Shown here: positions 1 to 7,558 of the stretch, piece after piece | Layout of the letters: each line of letters begins with the position of its first letter | Numbering within the stretch: position 1 is the first letter of the stretch | Assembly (NCBI RefSeq): GCF_001665625.1 | Contig: NZ_LZSY01000009.1 | Location: forward strand, 1 to 64,000 | Reading direction: 5' to 3' | DNA: 64,000 nt | Source of the DNA: Mycolicibacterium peregrinum | GTDB lineage: Bacteria > Actinomycetota > Actinomycetes > Mycobacteriales > Mycobacteriaceae | Translations under genes and position numbers: made by a program | The notes under the pieces: model-generated | What the model was told of the DNA's origin: nothing | Databases searched by the model: none | The model's input: only the letters and a program-made list of their open reading frames with translations

Positions 1-217
1 TCATCGCGCCGGCCTCGCCGAACACGAAGCCATCGCGATCCTTGTCGAACGGCCTGGACGCACCCGCGGGATCGTCGTTGCGGGTCGACATGGCGCGCAT
101 CATCGAGAACGCTGCGATCGGCAGGGCCTCGATACCGCCTTCCACGCCGCCGACCACGGCGAAGTCCGCGTCACCCATCACGATCTGACGCCAGCCGTGG
201 GCGATGGCCTCAGAGCC
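1..217 (-). pseudogene. kasA: Inverted internal fragment of kasA
   Basis: Read on the minus strand, this stretch encodes an internal KasA segment running from [15 protein letters not shown] through [18 protein letters not shown] and on to FGEAGAM. It corresponds to the part just after the active-site cysteine. Bases 1-77 are the exact reverse complement of bases 218-294, which belong to the plus-strand kasA copy. Two KasA segments therefore meet head to head at about base 217/218, and neither strand holds an intact gene. A fold-back of this kind at a sequence end is typical of an assembly or amplification chimera. A real rearrangement would break an essential mycolate gene. Confidence 0.85.
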
Positions 218-809
218 CGACGATCCCGCGGGTGCGTCCAGGCCGTTCGACAAGGATCGCGATGGCTTCGTGTTCGGCGAGGCCGGCGCGATGATGATCA
301 TCGAGACCGAGGAGCATGCCCTGGCTCGTGGCGCCAAGCCGCTGGCCCGCCTGATGGGTGCCGGCATCACCTCGGACGCCTTCCACATGGTCGCTCCGGC
401 GGACAACGGCGTTCGCGCCGGTGCCGCGATGAAGCGGGCTCTGGAAACGGCCGGGCTGGATGCCAAGGACATCGACCATGTCAATGCCCACGGCACGGCC
501 ACCCCGATCGGTGATACTGCCGAAGCCAATGCCATCCGGGTTGCCGGATGTCAGAACGCTGCGGTGTACGCGCCGAAGTCGGCCCTCGGTCACTCGATCG
601 GTGCCGTCGGTGCCCTCGAGTCGGTGTTGACGGTGCTCGCCTTGCGGGACGGGGTGATCCCCCCGACGCTGAACTACGAGACACCGGATCCCGAGATCGA
701 TCTCGATGTGGTTGCGGGCGAGCCTCGTTATGGCGACTACAAGTACGCCATCAACAACTCGTTCGGGTTCGGTGGCCACAATGTGGCTCTGGCCTTTGGG
801 AAGTACTGA
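204..809 (+). CDS. kasA: 3-oxoacyl-ACP synthase KasA, C-terminal part (5' end lost)
   Basis: KasA is the beta-ketoacyl-ACP synthase I of mycobacterial FAS-II; it elongates meromycolate precursors by condensing malonyl-AcpM with acyl-AcpM. The frame opens at an ATG at 204, but true KasA homology begins only at about 219 ([10 protein letters not shown]); the first few codons come from the inverted fragment. Two catalytic histidines are visible, in [11 protein letters not shown] and [12 protein letters not shown], and the family ending [14 protein letters not shown] is intact. The active-site cysteine lies in the missing part. It is followed by kasB and accD6 as in other mycobacteria. The protein as drawn is not functional; the chromosome probably has an intact gene continuing to the left. 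Confidence 0.9.
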   Translation: MASEPDDPAGASRPFDKDRDGFVFGEAGAMMIIETEEHALARGAKPLARLMGAGITSDAFHMVAPADNGVRAGAAMKRALETAGLDAKDIDHVNAHGTATPIGDTAEANAIRVAGCQNAAVYAPKSALGHSIGAVGALESVLTVLALRDGVIPPTLNYETPDPEIDLDVVAGEPRYGDYKYAINNSFGFGGHNVALAFGKY

Positions 810-883
810 GGACGGGCAGACGTCCGGTAGGTAACCCCGAGGGTAAAACCGAGGGAATGCACGGAAGGAAGAACTCCGTAAAT

Positions 884-2137
884 ATGGCGGGATTGTCCAC
901 CGGGAATGGTTTTCCCAATGTGGTTGTCACCGGCGTAGCCATGTCAACGGCGCTGGCAACCGATGCTGAAAGCACTTGGAAGAAGCTGCTCGACGGGCAG
1001 AGTGGCATCCGCACTCTCACCGATTCGTTCGTCGAGGAGTACGACCTACCGGTTCGCATCGGTGGTCATCTCCTGGAGGACTTCGATCACGAGCTGACGC
1101 GGGTAGAACTGCGCCGACTGTCATATTTGCAGAAGATGTCGACGGTGATCGGCCGCCGGGTCTGGGCCAACGCTGGCTCCCCGGAGGTCGATACCCGACG
1201 GCTCATGGTGTCGATCGGCACGGGCATGGGCTCCTCCGAGGAGCTGGTGTTCGCCTACGACGGCATGCGGACCAAGGGATTGCGCGCTGTGTCGCCGTTG
1301 GTGGTGCAGATGTACATGCCCAATGGTGCGGCGGCGGCCGTCGGGCTGGATCGCAAGGCCAAGGCCGGGGTGTCCACCTCGATCTCGGCCTGCGCTTCGG
1401 GGTCCGAGGCGATCGCCAACGCCTGGCGCCAGATCGTGCTCGGCGAAGCCGATATTGCGATCTGCGGTGGTGTCGAGACCAAGATCGAAGCAGTGCCGAT
1501 CGCCGGCTTCGCGCAGATGCGCATCGTGCTGTCCAATACCAACGATGATCCGGCAGGTGCCTGTCGGCCGTTCGACAAGGACCGCAACGGCTTTGTGTTC
1601 GGCGAGGGCGGCGCCCTCCTGGTCATCGAGACCGAGGAGCACGCCAAAGCGCGTGGCGCCAACATCCTCGGCCGCCTCATGGGGGCGAGCGTGACCTCCG
1701 ACGGCTACCACATCGTGGCGCCGGACCCCAACGGTGAGCAGGCCGGTTATGCCATGACCCGGGCCATCCAGTTGGCGGGTCTGCAGCCCTCAGACATCGA
1801 CCACATCAACGCGCATGCCACCGGCACCAGCGTCGGCGATGTGGCCGAGGGGAAAGCAATCAACAATGCGATGGGCGGCCACGTGCCCGCGGTCTACGCG
1901 CCCAAGTCCGCGCTCGGCCATTCGGTCGGTGCGGTCGGTGCGGTGGAGTCCATCCTGACGGTTTTGGCGCTGCGAGACGGCGTCATTCCTCCGACGCTCA
2001 ACTTGCGCAACCTCGATCCGGAGATCGATCTGGACGTGGTGGCCGGTGAGCCGCGGCAAGGCGACTTCAAGTACGCCATCAACAATTCGTTCGGATTCGG
2101 TGGGCACAACGTCGCGCTCGCCTTCGGAAAGTACTGA
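884..2137 (+). CDS. kasB: 3-oxoacyl-ACP synthase KasB
   Basis: KasB extends meromycolate chains to full length in FAS-II. The 417-residue product has the complete condensing-enzyme triad: Cys170 in [11 protein letters not shown], His311 in NAHATGT and His345 in ALGHSVGA. I chose the ATG at 884 because the following residues ([17 protein letters not shown]) line up with the usual KasB N-terminus. An in-frame ATG at 857 would add nine residues. A purine-rich GGAAGGAAGAA lies about 12-20 bases upstream of 884. KasB is closely similar to KasA across the C-terminal half, as expected for these paralogues. It sits between kasA and accD6, probably as one operon. Confidence 0.95.
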   Translation: MAGLSTGNGFPNVVVTGVAMSTALATDAESTWKKLLDGQSGIRTLTDSFVEEYDLPVRIGGHLLEDFDHELTRVELRRLSYLQKMSTVIGRRVWANAGSPEVDTRRLMVSIGTGMGSSEELVFAYDGMRTKGLRAVSPLVVQMYMPNGAAAAVGLDRKAKAGVSTSISACASGSEAIANAWRQIVLGEADIAICGGVETKIEAVPIAGFAQMRIVLSNTNDDPAGACRPFDKDRNGFVFGEGGALLVIETEEHAKARGANILGRLMGASVTSDGYHIVAPDPNGEQAGYAMTRAIQLAGLQPSDIDHINAHATGTSVGDVAEGKAINNAMGGHVPAVYAPKSALGHSVGAVGAVESILTVLALRDGVIPPTLNLRNLDPEIDLDVVAGEPRQGDFKYAINNSFGFGGHNVALAFGKY

Positions 2138-2169
2138 GAACCCAGAGCTTTCCACTAAAGGAGACCTAC

Positions 2170-3594
2170 ATGACGATCATGGCCCCCGAAACCGCCGCCG
2201 AGTCGCTCGACCCCCGCGACCCGCTGCTGCGCCTGCAGACCTTCTTCGATGACGGCAGCGTCGAGCTGCTGCACGAGCGGGACCGCTCGGGCGTGCTGGC
2301 GGCGGCCGGCACGGTCAACGGTGTTCGCACGGTGGCGTTCTGCACCGATGGCACCGTGATGGGCGGCGCCATGGGCATCGAGGGCTGTGCCCACATCGTC
2401 AACGCCTACGACACCGCGATCGAGGAGCAGAGCCCGATCGTCGGCATCTGGCACTCGGGTGGTGCGCGGCTGGCCGAGGGCGTCAAGGCGCTGCACGCGG
2501 TCGGCCTGGTCTTCGAGGCGATGATCCGGGCGTCGGGCTACATCCCGCAGATCTCTGTGGTCGTCGGATTCGCCGCGGGCGGTGCGGCTTACGGCCCCGC
2601 CCTGACCGACGTGATCATCATGGCCCCGGACAGCAAGGTGTTCGTCACCGGTCCGGACGTGGTGCGCAGTGTCACCGGCGAGGACGTCGACATGGTGTCG
2701 CTCGGCGGCCCCGACGCCCACCACAAGAAGTCCGGTGTGTGCCACATCGTCGCCGACGACGAGCTCGATGCCTACGAGCGCGGCCGCCGTCTGGTCGGAT
2801 TGTTCAGCCAGCAGGGTCATTTCGATCGCAACAAGGCCGAGGCCGGCGACACCGACCTGGCCGCGCTGATGCCCGAGTCGGCTCGCCGCGCCTACGACGT
2901 GCACCCGATCATCGAGGCTCTGCTCGACGAGGGTGTGCCGTTCGAGGAGTTCCAGGCCAAGTGGGCCCCGTCGATCGTGGTCGGCCTCGGTCGCCTGGCC
3001 GGCCGGTCTGTCGGCGTCATCGCCAACAACCCGCTGCGTCTCGGCGGCTGCCTGAACTCCGAAAGCGCCGAGAAGTCGGCCCGTTTCGTGCGGTTGTGCG
3101 ACGCCTTCGGCATCCCGCTGGTGGTCGTCGTCGACGTTCCGGGCTACCTGCCCGGCGTGGATCAGGAATGGGGCGGCGTGGTCCGTCGCGGCGCCAAGTT
3201 GCTGCACGCCTTCGGCGAGTCCTCGGTCCCCCGCGTCACCCTGGTGACCCGCAAGATCTACGGCGGCGCCTACATCGCGATGAACTCGCGGTCGCTCAAC
3301 GCCACCAAGGTGTTCGCCTGGCCGGACGCCGAGGTCGCCGTGATGGGCGCCAAGGCCGCCGTCGGCATCCTGCACAAGCGCAAGCTGGCGGCAGTCGAGG
3401 ATGCCGCGGAGCGGGATGCCCTGCACGAAGAGCTCGCCATCGAGCACGAGCGCATCGCCGGCGGTGTGGATTCGGCGATCGAGATCGGCGTGGTCGACGA
3501 GAAGATCGACCCGGCCCACACCCGCAGCAAGCTGACGCAGGCGCTGGCCGAGGCCCCGCACCGGCGCGGCCGCCACAAGAACATCCCGCTGTAA
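2170..3594 (+). CDS. accD6: Acetyl/propionyl-CoA carboxylase beta subunit AccD6
   Basis: Carboxyltransferase subunit that, with the biotinylated AccA3, makes malonyl-CoA for FAS-I and FAS-II. The 474-residue length matches the family. Crotonase-type oxyanion and biotin/CoA pocket motifs are visible: HSGGARLAEG near residue 98, GFAAGGAAYGPALTD near residue 135 and VVVVDVPGYLPG in the C-terminal half. The start ATG has a clear Shine-Dalgarno (AAAGGAGACCTAC). It lies 32 bp after kasB and is the last gene of the mycolate operon before a strong hairpin. Position as well as sequence distinguishes it from other AccD paralogues. Confidence 0.95.
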   Translation: MTIMAPETAAESLDPRDPLLRLQTFFDDGSVELLHERDRSGVLAAAGTVNGVRTVAFCTDGTVMGGAMGIEGCAHIVNAYDTAIEEQSPIVGIWHSGGARLAEGVKALHAVGLVFEAMIRASGYIPQISVVVGFAAGGAAYGPALTDVIIMAPDSKVFVTGPDVVRSVTGEDVDMVSLGGPDAHHKKSGVCHIVADDELDAYERGRRLVGLFSQQGHFDRNKAEAGDTDLAALMPESARRAYDVHPIIEALLDEGVPFEEFQAKWAPSIVVGLGRLAGRSVGVIANNPLRLGGCLNSESAEKSARFVRLCDAFGIPLVVVVDVPGYLPGVDQEWGGVVRRGAKLLHAFGESSVPRVTLVTRKIYGGAYIAMNSRSLNATKVFAWPDAEVAVMGAKAAVGILHKRKLAAVEDAAERDALHEELAIEHERIAGGVDSAIEIGVVDEKIDPAHTRSKLTQALAEAPHRRGRHKNIPL

Positions 3595-3608
3595 CTCTTC
3601 AGCTGGCG

Positions 3609-3664
3609 CGAATGGCCAGTTATTGCACATTTCAGGCGAAAGCCGTGCAATAACTGGCCATTCG
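3609..3664. terminator. Perfect 20-bp inverted repeat between convergent genes
   Basis: The arm CGAATGGCCAGTTATTGCAC (3609-3628) is repeated as its exact reverse complement at 3645-3664, with a 16-base loop. It lies between the 3' ends of accD6 and the convergent SDR gene. This suggests a bidirectional terminator. There is no U-tract, which is common for mycobacterial terminators, so termination is inferred. Confidence 0.6.
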
Positions 3665-3669
3665 GCGTT

Positions 3670-4419
3670 TCAGCGGGTGGTGTAGCCGCCGTTGGCGAAG
3701 ATAGTCTGCCCGTTGATCCAGTGGCCCTCGCCGGCCAGGAACACGACCAGCGGGGCGATGTCGGTGATCTCGGTCAGCCGGTTGCCCATCGCCTGCGACT
3801 TGTGGAATTCGACCCGCTCCGGGGTCTCCTGCGGGTAGAAGAACGGCGTGTCCATCGGGCCGGGGGCGACGTTGTTGACGTTGATGCCGCGGACGCCGAA
3901 TTCCTTGGAGGCGGCCCGGGTGAAGTGTTCGACGGGACTCTTGGAGCCCGCGTAGGTCGAGTATCCGTCGGTGTAGGCCGCCAGCAACGCGGTGACGATG
4001 GTGACCACCGAACCGTTGTCGTTGAGCCGCTTGCCTGCCTGTTGCAGGAAGAAGTAGGCCGCCTTGGCGTTGATGTCGAACATCGAATCGTATTCGGCCT
4101 CAGTGGTTTCCACGAACGGCTTCCGCAGTACCTTGCCGACGGTGTTGATCGCGATGTCCACACTGCCGAAGGCGTCGATGGCCGTGTCGAAGAGTTTCTC
4201 GACGTTGGCCGGCACCGTCAGATCGCCCTGCACCTTGACCGCCTGCACCCCGGCGGCCTGTACTGCCGCCACCGTCTTGTCGGCGTCGGCCTCGCTGGAG
4301 GCACTGTTGTAGTGAACCGCGACGTTGACACCCCTCGAAGCCAACGTCGCACTGATCAGACCACCCAGGTTTTTCGCACCCGCGGCAACAATTGCAGACT
4401 TTCCCTCTAGTTTGCTCAT
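3670..4419 (-). CDS. SDR family oxidoreductase with unusual glycine motif
   Basis: A 249-residue short-chain dehydrogenase/reductase, presumably using NAD(P)(H). The catalytic Tyr-x-x-x-Lys is present as YAGSK and the C-terminal region (VAPGPMDTPFF, FLAGEGHWINGQTIFANGGY) is typical. The nucleotide-binding loop reads AAGAKNLGG rather than the usual TGxxxGIG, and the NNAG motif is NTVG, so it is a divergent member. The ATG at 4419 (MSKLEGKSAIV) is preferred to an upstream in-frame ATG because it aligns with the SDR N-terminus. It is transcribed divergently from a LysR regulator 84 bp away, which probably controls it. The substrate is unknown. Confidence 0.85.
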   Translation of the reverse strand: MSKLEGKSAIVAAGAKNLGGLISATLASRGVNVAVHYNSASSEADADKTVAAVQAAGVQAVKVQGDLTVPANVEKLFDTAIDAFGSVDIAINTVGKVLRKPFVETTEAEYDSMFDINAKAAYFFLQQAGKRLNDNGSVVTIVTALLAAYTDGYSTYAGSKSPVEHFTRAASKEFGVRGINVNNVAPGPMDTPFFYPQETPERVEFHKSQAMGNRLTEITDIAPLVVFLAGEGHWINGQTIFANGGYTTR

Positions 4420-4452
4420 GGCCTCGACGCTAGTCAGACCATCAACAAATGA

Positions 4453-4475
4453 AAAACGCAAAATTCCGACGTTTT
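4453..4475. promoter_or_regulatory. Candidate LysR-type operator in divergent intergenic region
   Basis: AAAACG (4453-4458) and CGTTTT (4470-4475) form a dyad with an 11-base spacer, the size typical of LysR-family boxes. It lies in the 84-bp gap between the SDR and LysR genes. The role is inferred from position and symmetry. Confidence 0.4.
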
Positions 4476-4503
4476 CACAAGCATTGGTTGTCGATAGAGT
4501 GAG

Positions 4504-5385
4504 GTGGTGTCAGCACATCTCCCCGATCTGCGCCGGCTTCGCCACTTCGTCGCGGTCGCCGAGGCAGGCAGCTTCACCTCCGCGGCAGCGACACTGCACC
4601 TGAGCCAGCAAGCTTTGAGCAGCTCGGTACAGCAGCTGGAAAAGGAGTTGGCAGCAGCACTTTTCGTGCGTGTCGGCCGCCGTGTCGCCCTGACCAGGGC
4701 GGGCGATCTGTTGCTCGAGGAGGGACGTACGTTGCTGGCCGCGGCACGCACCCTGGCCCAGCACGTCGAGCGGACGGCCACCGGCGCCGAGGAGAACTAC
4801 GTCGTCGGCCACACGCCCGCTCTGAGCGGAAGCGAGGTGTACGAAATCATGGAATCCACCATCGAAGAGTTCGCCGAGACATCGTTCACGTTCCGTCAGC
4901 TCTACCCCGACCAGTTGACCGACGGCGTGCTCGACGGCACCGTTCAACTCGGGCTGCGCCGCGGCGTGGTGCCCACCAACGTGCTGTCGACCGCGGTGGT
5001 CGGGTATCACCGGGTACGGCTGGCTGTGCCGGCCACCCACCGGCTGGCCACGCGCGACGTGGTCGACATCCGGGATCTCGCTCACGAACGGCTGGCGCTG
5101 TGGGCACCGCCCGGCAGCTCCTACTACAGCGACTTCCTGTTGAGCGCCTGCCGCCGCGCCGGGTTCGAACCGGACTACGTGGTCAGCCGGGTGCAGGGCT
5201 CGGCCACGGTTACCGCTCCCCTGACCACGGGCGCGATCGCATTCGTCACCGCCCCTGCCGGTTCCGTGATGGGCGGCCGCGTGGCGGTGATCGATCTGGA
5301 ACCGGAGCTCCTGGTGGGTGCCCAGGCGATGTGGCAACGCCACACGAGTTCAGCGGTGCGCGATGCGCTGCTGGCCCAGTCGTAG
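4504..5385 (+). CDS. LysR family transcriptional regulator
   Basis: A 293-residue regulator. The N-terminal winged helix-turn-helix is clear at residues 8-67 (LRRLRHFVAVAEAGSFTSAA, LSQQALSSSVQQLEKEL, FVRVGRRVALTRAG). An effector-binding domain fills the rest (about 95-290). The start is GTG at 4504 or the next GTG at 4507; a TAGAGT hexamer at 4495-4500 would place a transcript start at or near them, so the message may be leaderless. It diverges from the SDR gene, the classic arrangement for a LysR regulator controlling its neighbour and itself. The ligand is unknown. Confidence 0.9.
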   Translation: MVSAHLPDLRRLRHFVAVAEAGSFTSAAATLHLSQQALSSSVQQLEKELAAALFVRVGRRVALTRAGDLLLEEGRTLLAAARTLAQHVERTATGAEENYVVGHTPALSGSEVYEIMESTIEEFAETSFTFRQLYPDQLTDGVLDGTVQLGLRRGVVPTNVLSTAVVGYHRVRLAVPATHRLATRDVVDIRDLAHERLALWAPPGSSYYSDFLLSACRRAGFEPDYVVSRVQGSATVTAPLTTGAIAFVTAPAGSVMGGRVAVIDLEPELLVGAQAMWQRHTSSAVRDALLAQS

Positions 5386-5409
5386 CCAGACCAGAGTCCT
5401 CAGCGCCGA

Positions 5410-6960
5410 CTACTCGACTTCCCCGAATTCAGCGATCATCTCGGCGGCCACGCCGGCGGCACGGTCCCCGTCGGCGCTGACCAGCCCGATACGCGTGCGC
5501 CGGTCCAGGATGTCGTCGGCACTCAGCGCGCCCTCGTGGGTGACGGCGTACTCGAATTCGGCACGGATGACGTCGATTCCCTCGGCCACCGGTTCGGTGG
5601 GTCGGGCGCACCGCGCCCGTGCGATCACGTTGGGCGCCTCGGCCCCGTACCGGGCGACCAGCGAGGACGGCAATGCGTGTTCGGATCGCAGGGTGGACAC
5701 CGGATTGGCCGGTGCGCCGACGAGCGGCAGGTTGGCGGTGCGGCAACTCGAGGCGGTGAGCCCGCGCAGCGCCAAGCCTCGGTCGAGCACATCCTGGGCC
5801 ATGTAGCGGTATTCGGTGAGCTTCCCGCCGATGACGCTGATCACCCCGCTCGCCGACTCCACCACCGCGTGCTCGCGGGACACGTCGGCCGTATTGCCCT
5901 GCCCGGTATCGATCAGCGGCCGCAGCCCGGCATACGCGCCCCGCACGTCCTCCGTGGTCAGGTCGGTGGCCAGCGCGGTGTTGACGGTGTCCAACAGGAA
6001 ACGAATCTCAGCCGGAGTGGGTTGCGGCACATCGGGAATGGGCCCCGGGGCATCTTCGTCCGTGAGCCCCAGGTAGACCCGGCCGAGCTGTTCGGGCATG
6101 GCGAAGACGAACCGGTTCAACTCCCCCGGTATCGGAATGGTCAGGGCCGCGGTGGGATTGCCGAACGCGGCGGCATCGAACACCAGATGTGTTCCGCGAC
6201 TGGGCCGCAGCGTGAGCGCCGGGTCGAGATCGCCGGCCCATACACCGGCGGCGTTGATCACCATCCGCGCGGTCGCATCGAAGGAATCGCCGGTCAGTTC
6301 GTCGGTCAGGTGTACCGAGGTCGCGCCGGCGGCGCCGGCCGACACCCTCGTCAGGATGCGGGCCCCGTGCTGCGCGGCGGTGCGGGCGACCGCGGCCACC
6401 AGGCGGGCGTCGTCGATGAGCTGACCGTCATACGCCAGGTAGCCGCCGTCGAGGCCCTCGGTACGCACGGTCGGTGCCAGTTCGACAGTGCGCCGTGCGT
6501 CCACCCGGCGTGAGCGTGGCAGTGTCGACGCGCTGGTACCGGCGAGCCTGCGCAGGCCATCTCCGGCCACGAATCCGGTGCGCACCAACGCACGTGACCC
6601 GCGACCCATCGACGGCAGCAGCGGCACCAGTTGCGGCATGGCCTTGACGAGATGAGGTGCGTTGCGGGTCATCAGGATTCCGCGTTCGATGGCACTGCGG
6701 CGGGCGATCCCGATGTTGCCGGTGGCCAGGTAGCGCAGTCCGCCGTGCACGAGTTTCGAGCTCCACCGGCTGGTCCCGAAGGCCAGATCGTGCTTTTCGA
6801 CCAATACCACGCTCAGACCCCGCGTGGCGGCGTCCAGGGCGATGCCCGCACCGGTGATCCCACCACCGATGACGATGACGTCGACCTGCTCGCCGTCGGC
6901 GAGTGCTGCCAATTCGGTTGTGCGCCTTGCGTGGTTGAGCGCCGTCGGGCCGGTCATCAT
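5410..6960 (-). CDS. glpD1: Glycerol-3-phosphate dehydrogenase (FAD)
   Basis: FAD enzyme that oxidises glycerol-3-phosphate to dihydroxyacetone phosphate and feeds electrons to the quinone pool. The N-terminal FAD Rossmann fold (VIVIGGGITGAGIALDAATRG) is followed by the family motif GTSRWSSKLVHGGLRYL. INAAGVWAGD, PSRGTHLVFD and ISVIGGKLTEYRYMA are also present. With the ATG at 6960 the product has 516 residues, the length I recall for M. tuberculosis GlpD1 (Rv2249c). The start overlaps the stop of the upstream TetR gene as ATGA, so the two are translationally coupled. The neighbouring AGPS-like and DAG kinase genes point to glycerolipid metabolism. Confidence 0.95.
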   Translation of the reverse strand: MMTGPTALNHARRTTELAALADGEQVDVIVIGGGITGAGIALDAATRGLSVVLVEKHDLAFGTSRWSSKLVHGGLRYLATGNIGIARRSAIERGILMTRNAPHLVKAMPQLVPLLPSMGRGSRALVRTGFVAGDGLRRLAGTSASTLPRSRRVDARRTVELAPTVRTEGLDGGYLAYDGQLIDDARLVAAVARTAAQHGARILTRVSAGAAGATSVHLTDELTGDSFDATARMVINAAGVWAGDLDPALTLRPSRGTHLVFDAAAFGNPTAALTIPIPGELNRFVFAMPEQLGRVYLGLTDEDAPGPIPDVPQPTPAEIRFLLDTVNTALATDLTTEDVRGAYAGLRPLIDTGQGNTADVSREHAVVESASGVISVIGGKLTEYRYMAQDVLDRGLALRGLTASSCRTANLPLVGAPANPVSTLRSEHALPSSLVARYGAEAPNVIARARCARPTEPVAEGIDVIRAEFEYAVTHEGALSADDILDRRTRIGLVSADGDRAAGVAAEMIAEFGEVE

Positions 6961-7541
6961 GCCAGGTATCCGTTCAGTGCGTGGGTGAGCTCCACCGCCA
7001 GTGCGTCGGCGTCGAGGATGGGCTCGACCATCTGTGCGGACTGGATCGCCGACTGGGTGATCAGCAGGCACATGGTCGCCAGCTGACGGGGATCACCTGC
7101 CCGGACCCGGTTGGGTACCGAGCTCACCTCCTGGGCGAGCTTGAGTTCCCCGGCCAGTGCATCGATCAGGATCTGCTGGCTGGTGCCCAGCCGCTCGGCG
7201 ATGTAGACCATGGCCACCTCCGGCGCCGAGTGCAGCACCGCCATGATCACCTCGTCGTGACGCAGCCGCGTGGCCACCGTCACGATGCGGTCGACCAACG
7301 CCGCCCGGCCGGGACCGCCCACCTCGGTCGTATCGAGGACTCCGACGACCCGCGCGGTGAGCAGCGCAGCCAGGATTGACTGGGTGTCAGGGAAACGCCG
7401 GTACACGGTCGGGCGGGAGACCCCGGCCCGGCGGGCGATCTCGGCCAGGGTCACCCGGTCCACGCCGAAGGCCAGCACGCAGCTCGCGGCGGCATCCAAG
7501 ATCTGGTCGCTCAGCGATCCCTCGTTACTGATTGACATCAT
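6957..7541 (-). CDS. TetR family regulator upstream of glpD1
   Basis: A 194-residue TetR/AcrR repressor. The DNA-binding helix-turn-helix is at about residues 10-57 (LSDQILDAAASCVLAFGVDR, LAEIARRAGVSRPTVYRRF). The C-terminal helical domain presumably binds a lipid or glycerol-derived ligand. Two adjacent ATGs (7541 and 7538) are possible starts. Its stop overlaps the glpD1 start by four bases, and only 17 bp separate it from the divergent AGPS-like gene. It probably represses both directions through the site in that gap. It occupies the position of Rv2250c. Confidence 0.9.
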   Translation of the reverse strand: MMSISNEGSLSDQILDAAASCVLAFGVDRVTLAEIARRAGVSRPTVYRRFPDTQSILAALLTARVVGVLDTTEVGGPGRAALVDRIVTVATRLRHDEVIMAVLHSAPEVAMVYIAERLGTSQQILIDALAGELKLAQEVSSVPNRVRAGDPRQLATMCLLITQSAIQSAQMVEPILDADALAVELTHALNGYLA

Positions 7542-7558
7542 GTGTAATACTGTAACGC
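7542..7558. promoter_or_regulatory. 17-bp divergent promoter/operator
   Basis: This 17-bp gap separates two divergent ATGs. The imperfect dyad GTAATACTGTAAC (7544-7556) fills it. Leftward, TACAGT (complement of 7549-7554) lies exactly 7 nt before the TetR ATG. Rightward, AATACT (7546-7551) lies 7 nt before the AGPS-like ATG. Both transcripts would be leaderless, and one bound TetR dimer would cover both -10 elements. Confidence 0.55.

Noticed and set aside
2155..3630. Long open frame opposite accD6
   Set aside because: It is the codon-complement shadow of accD6: low-complexity, His/Arg/Val-rich translation, no domain, and it runs exactly opposite a well-conserved gene.
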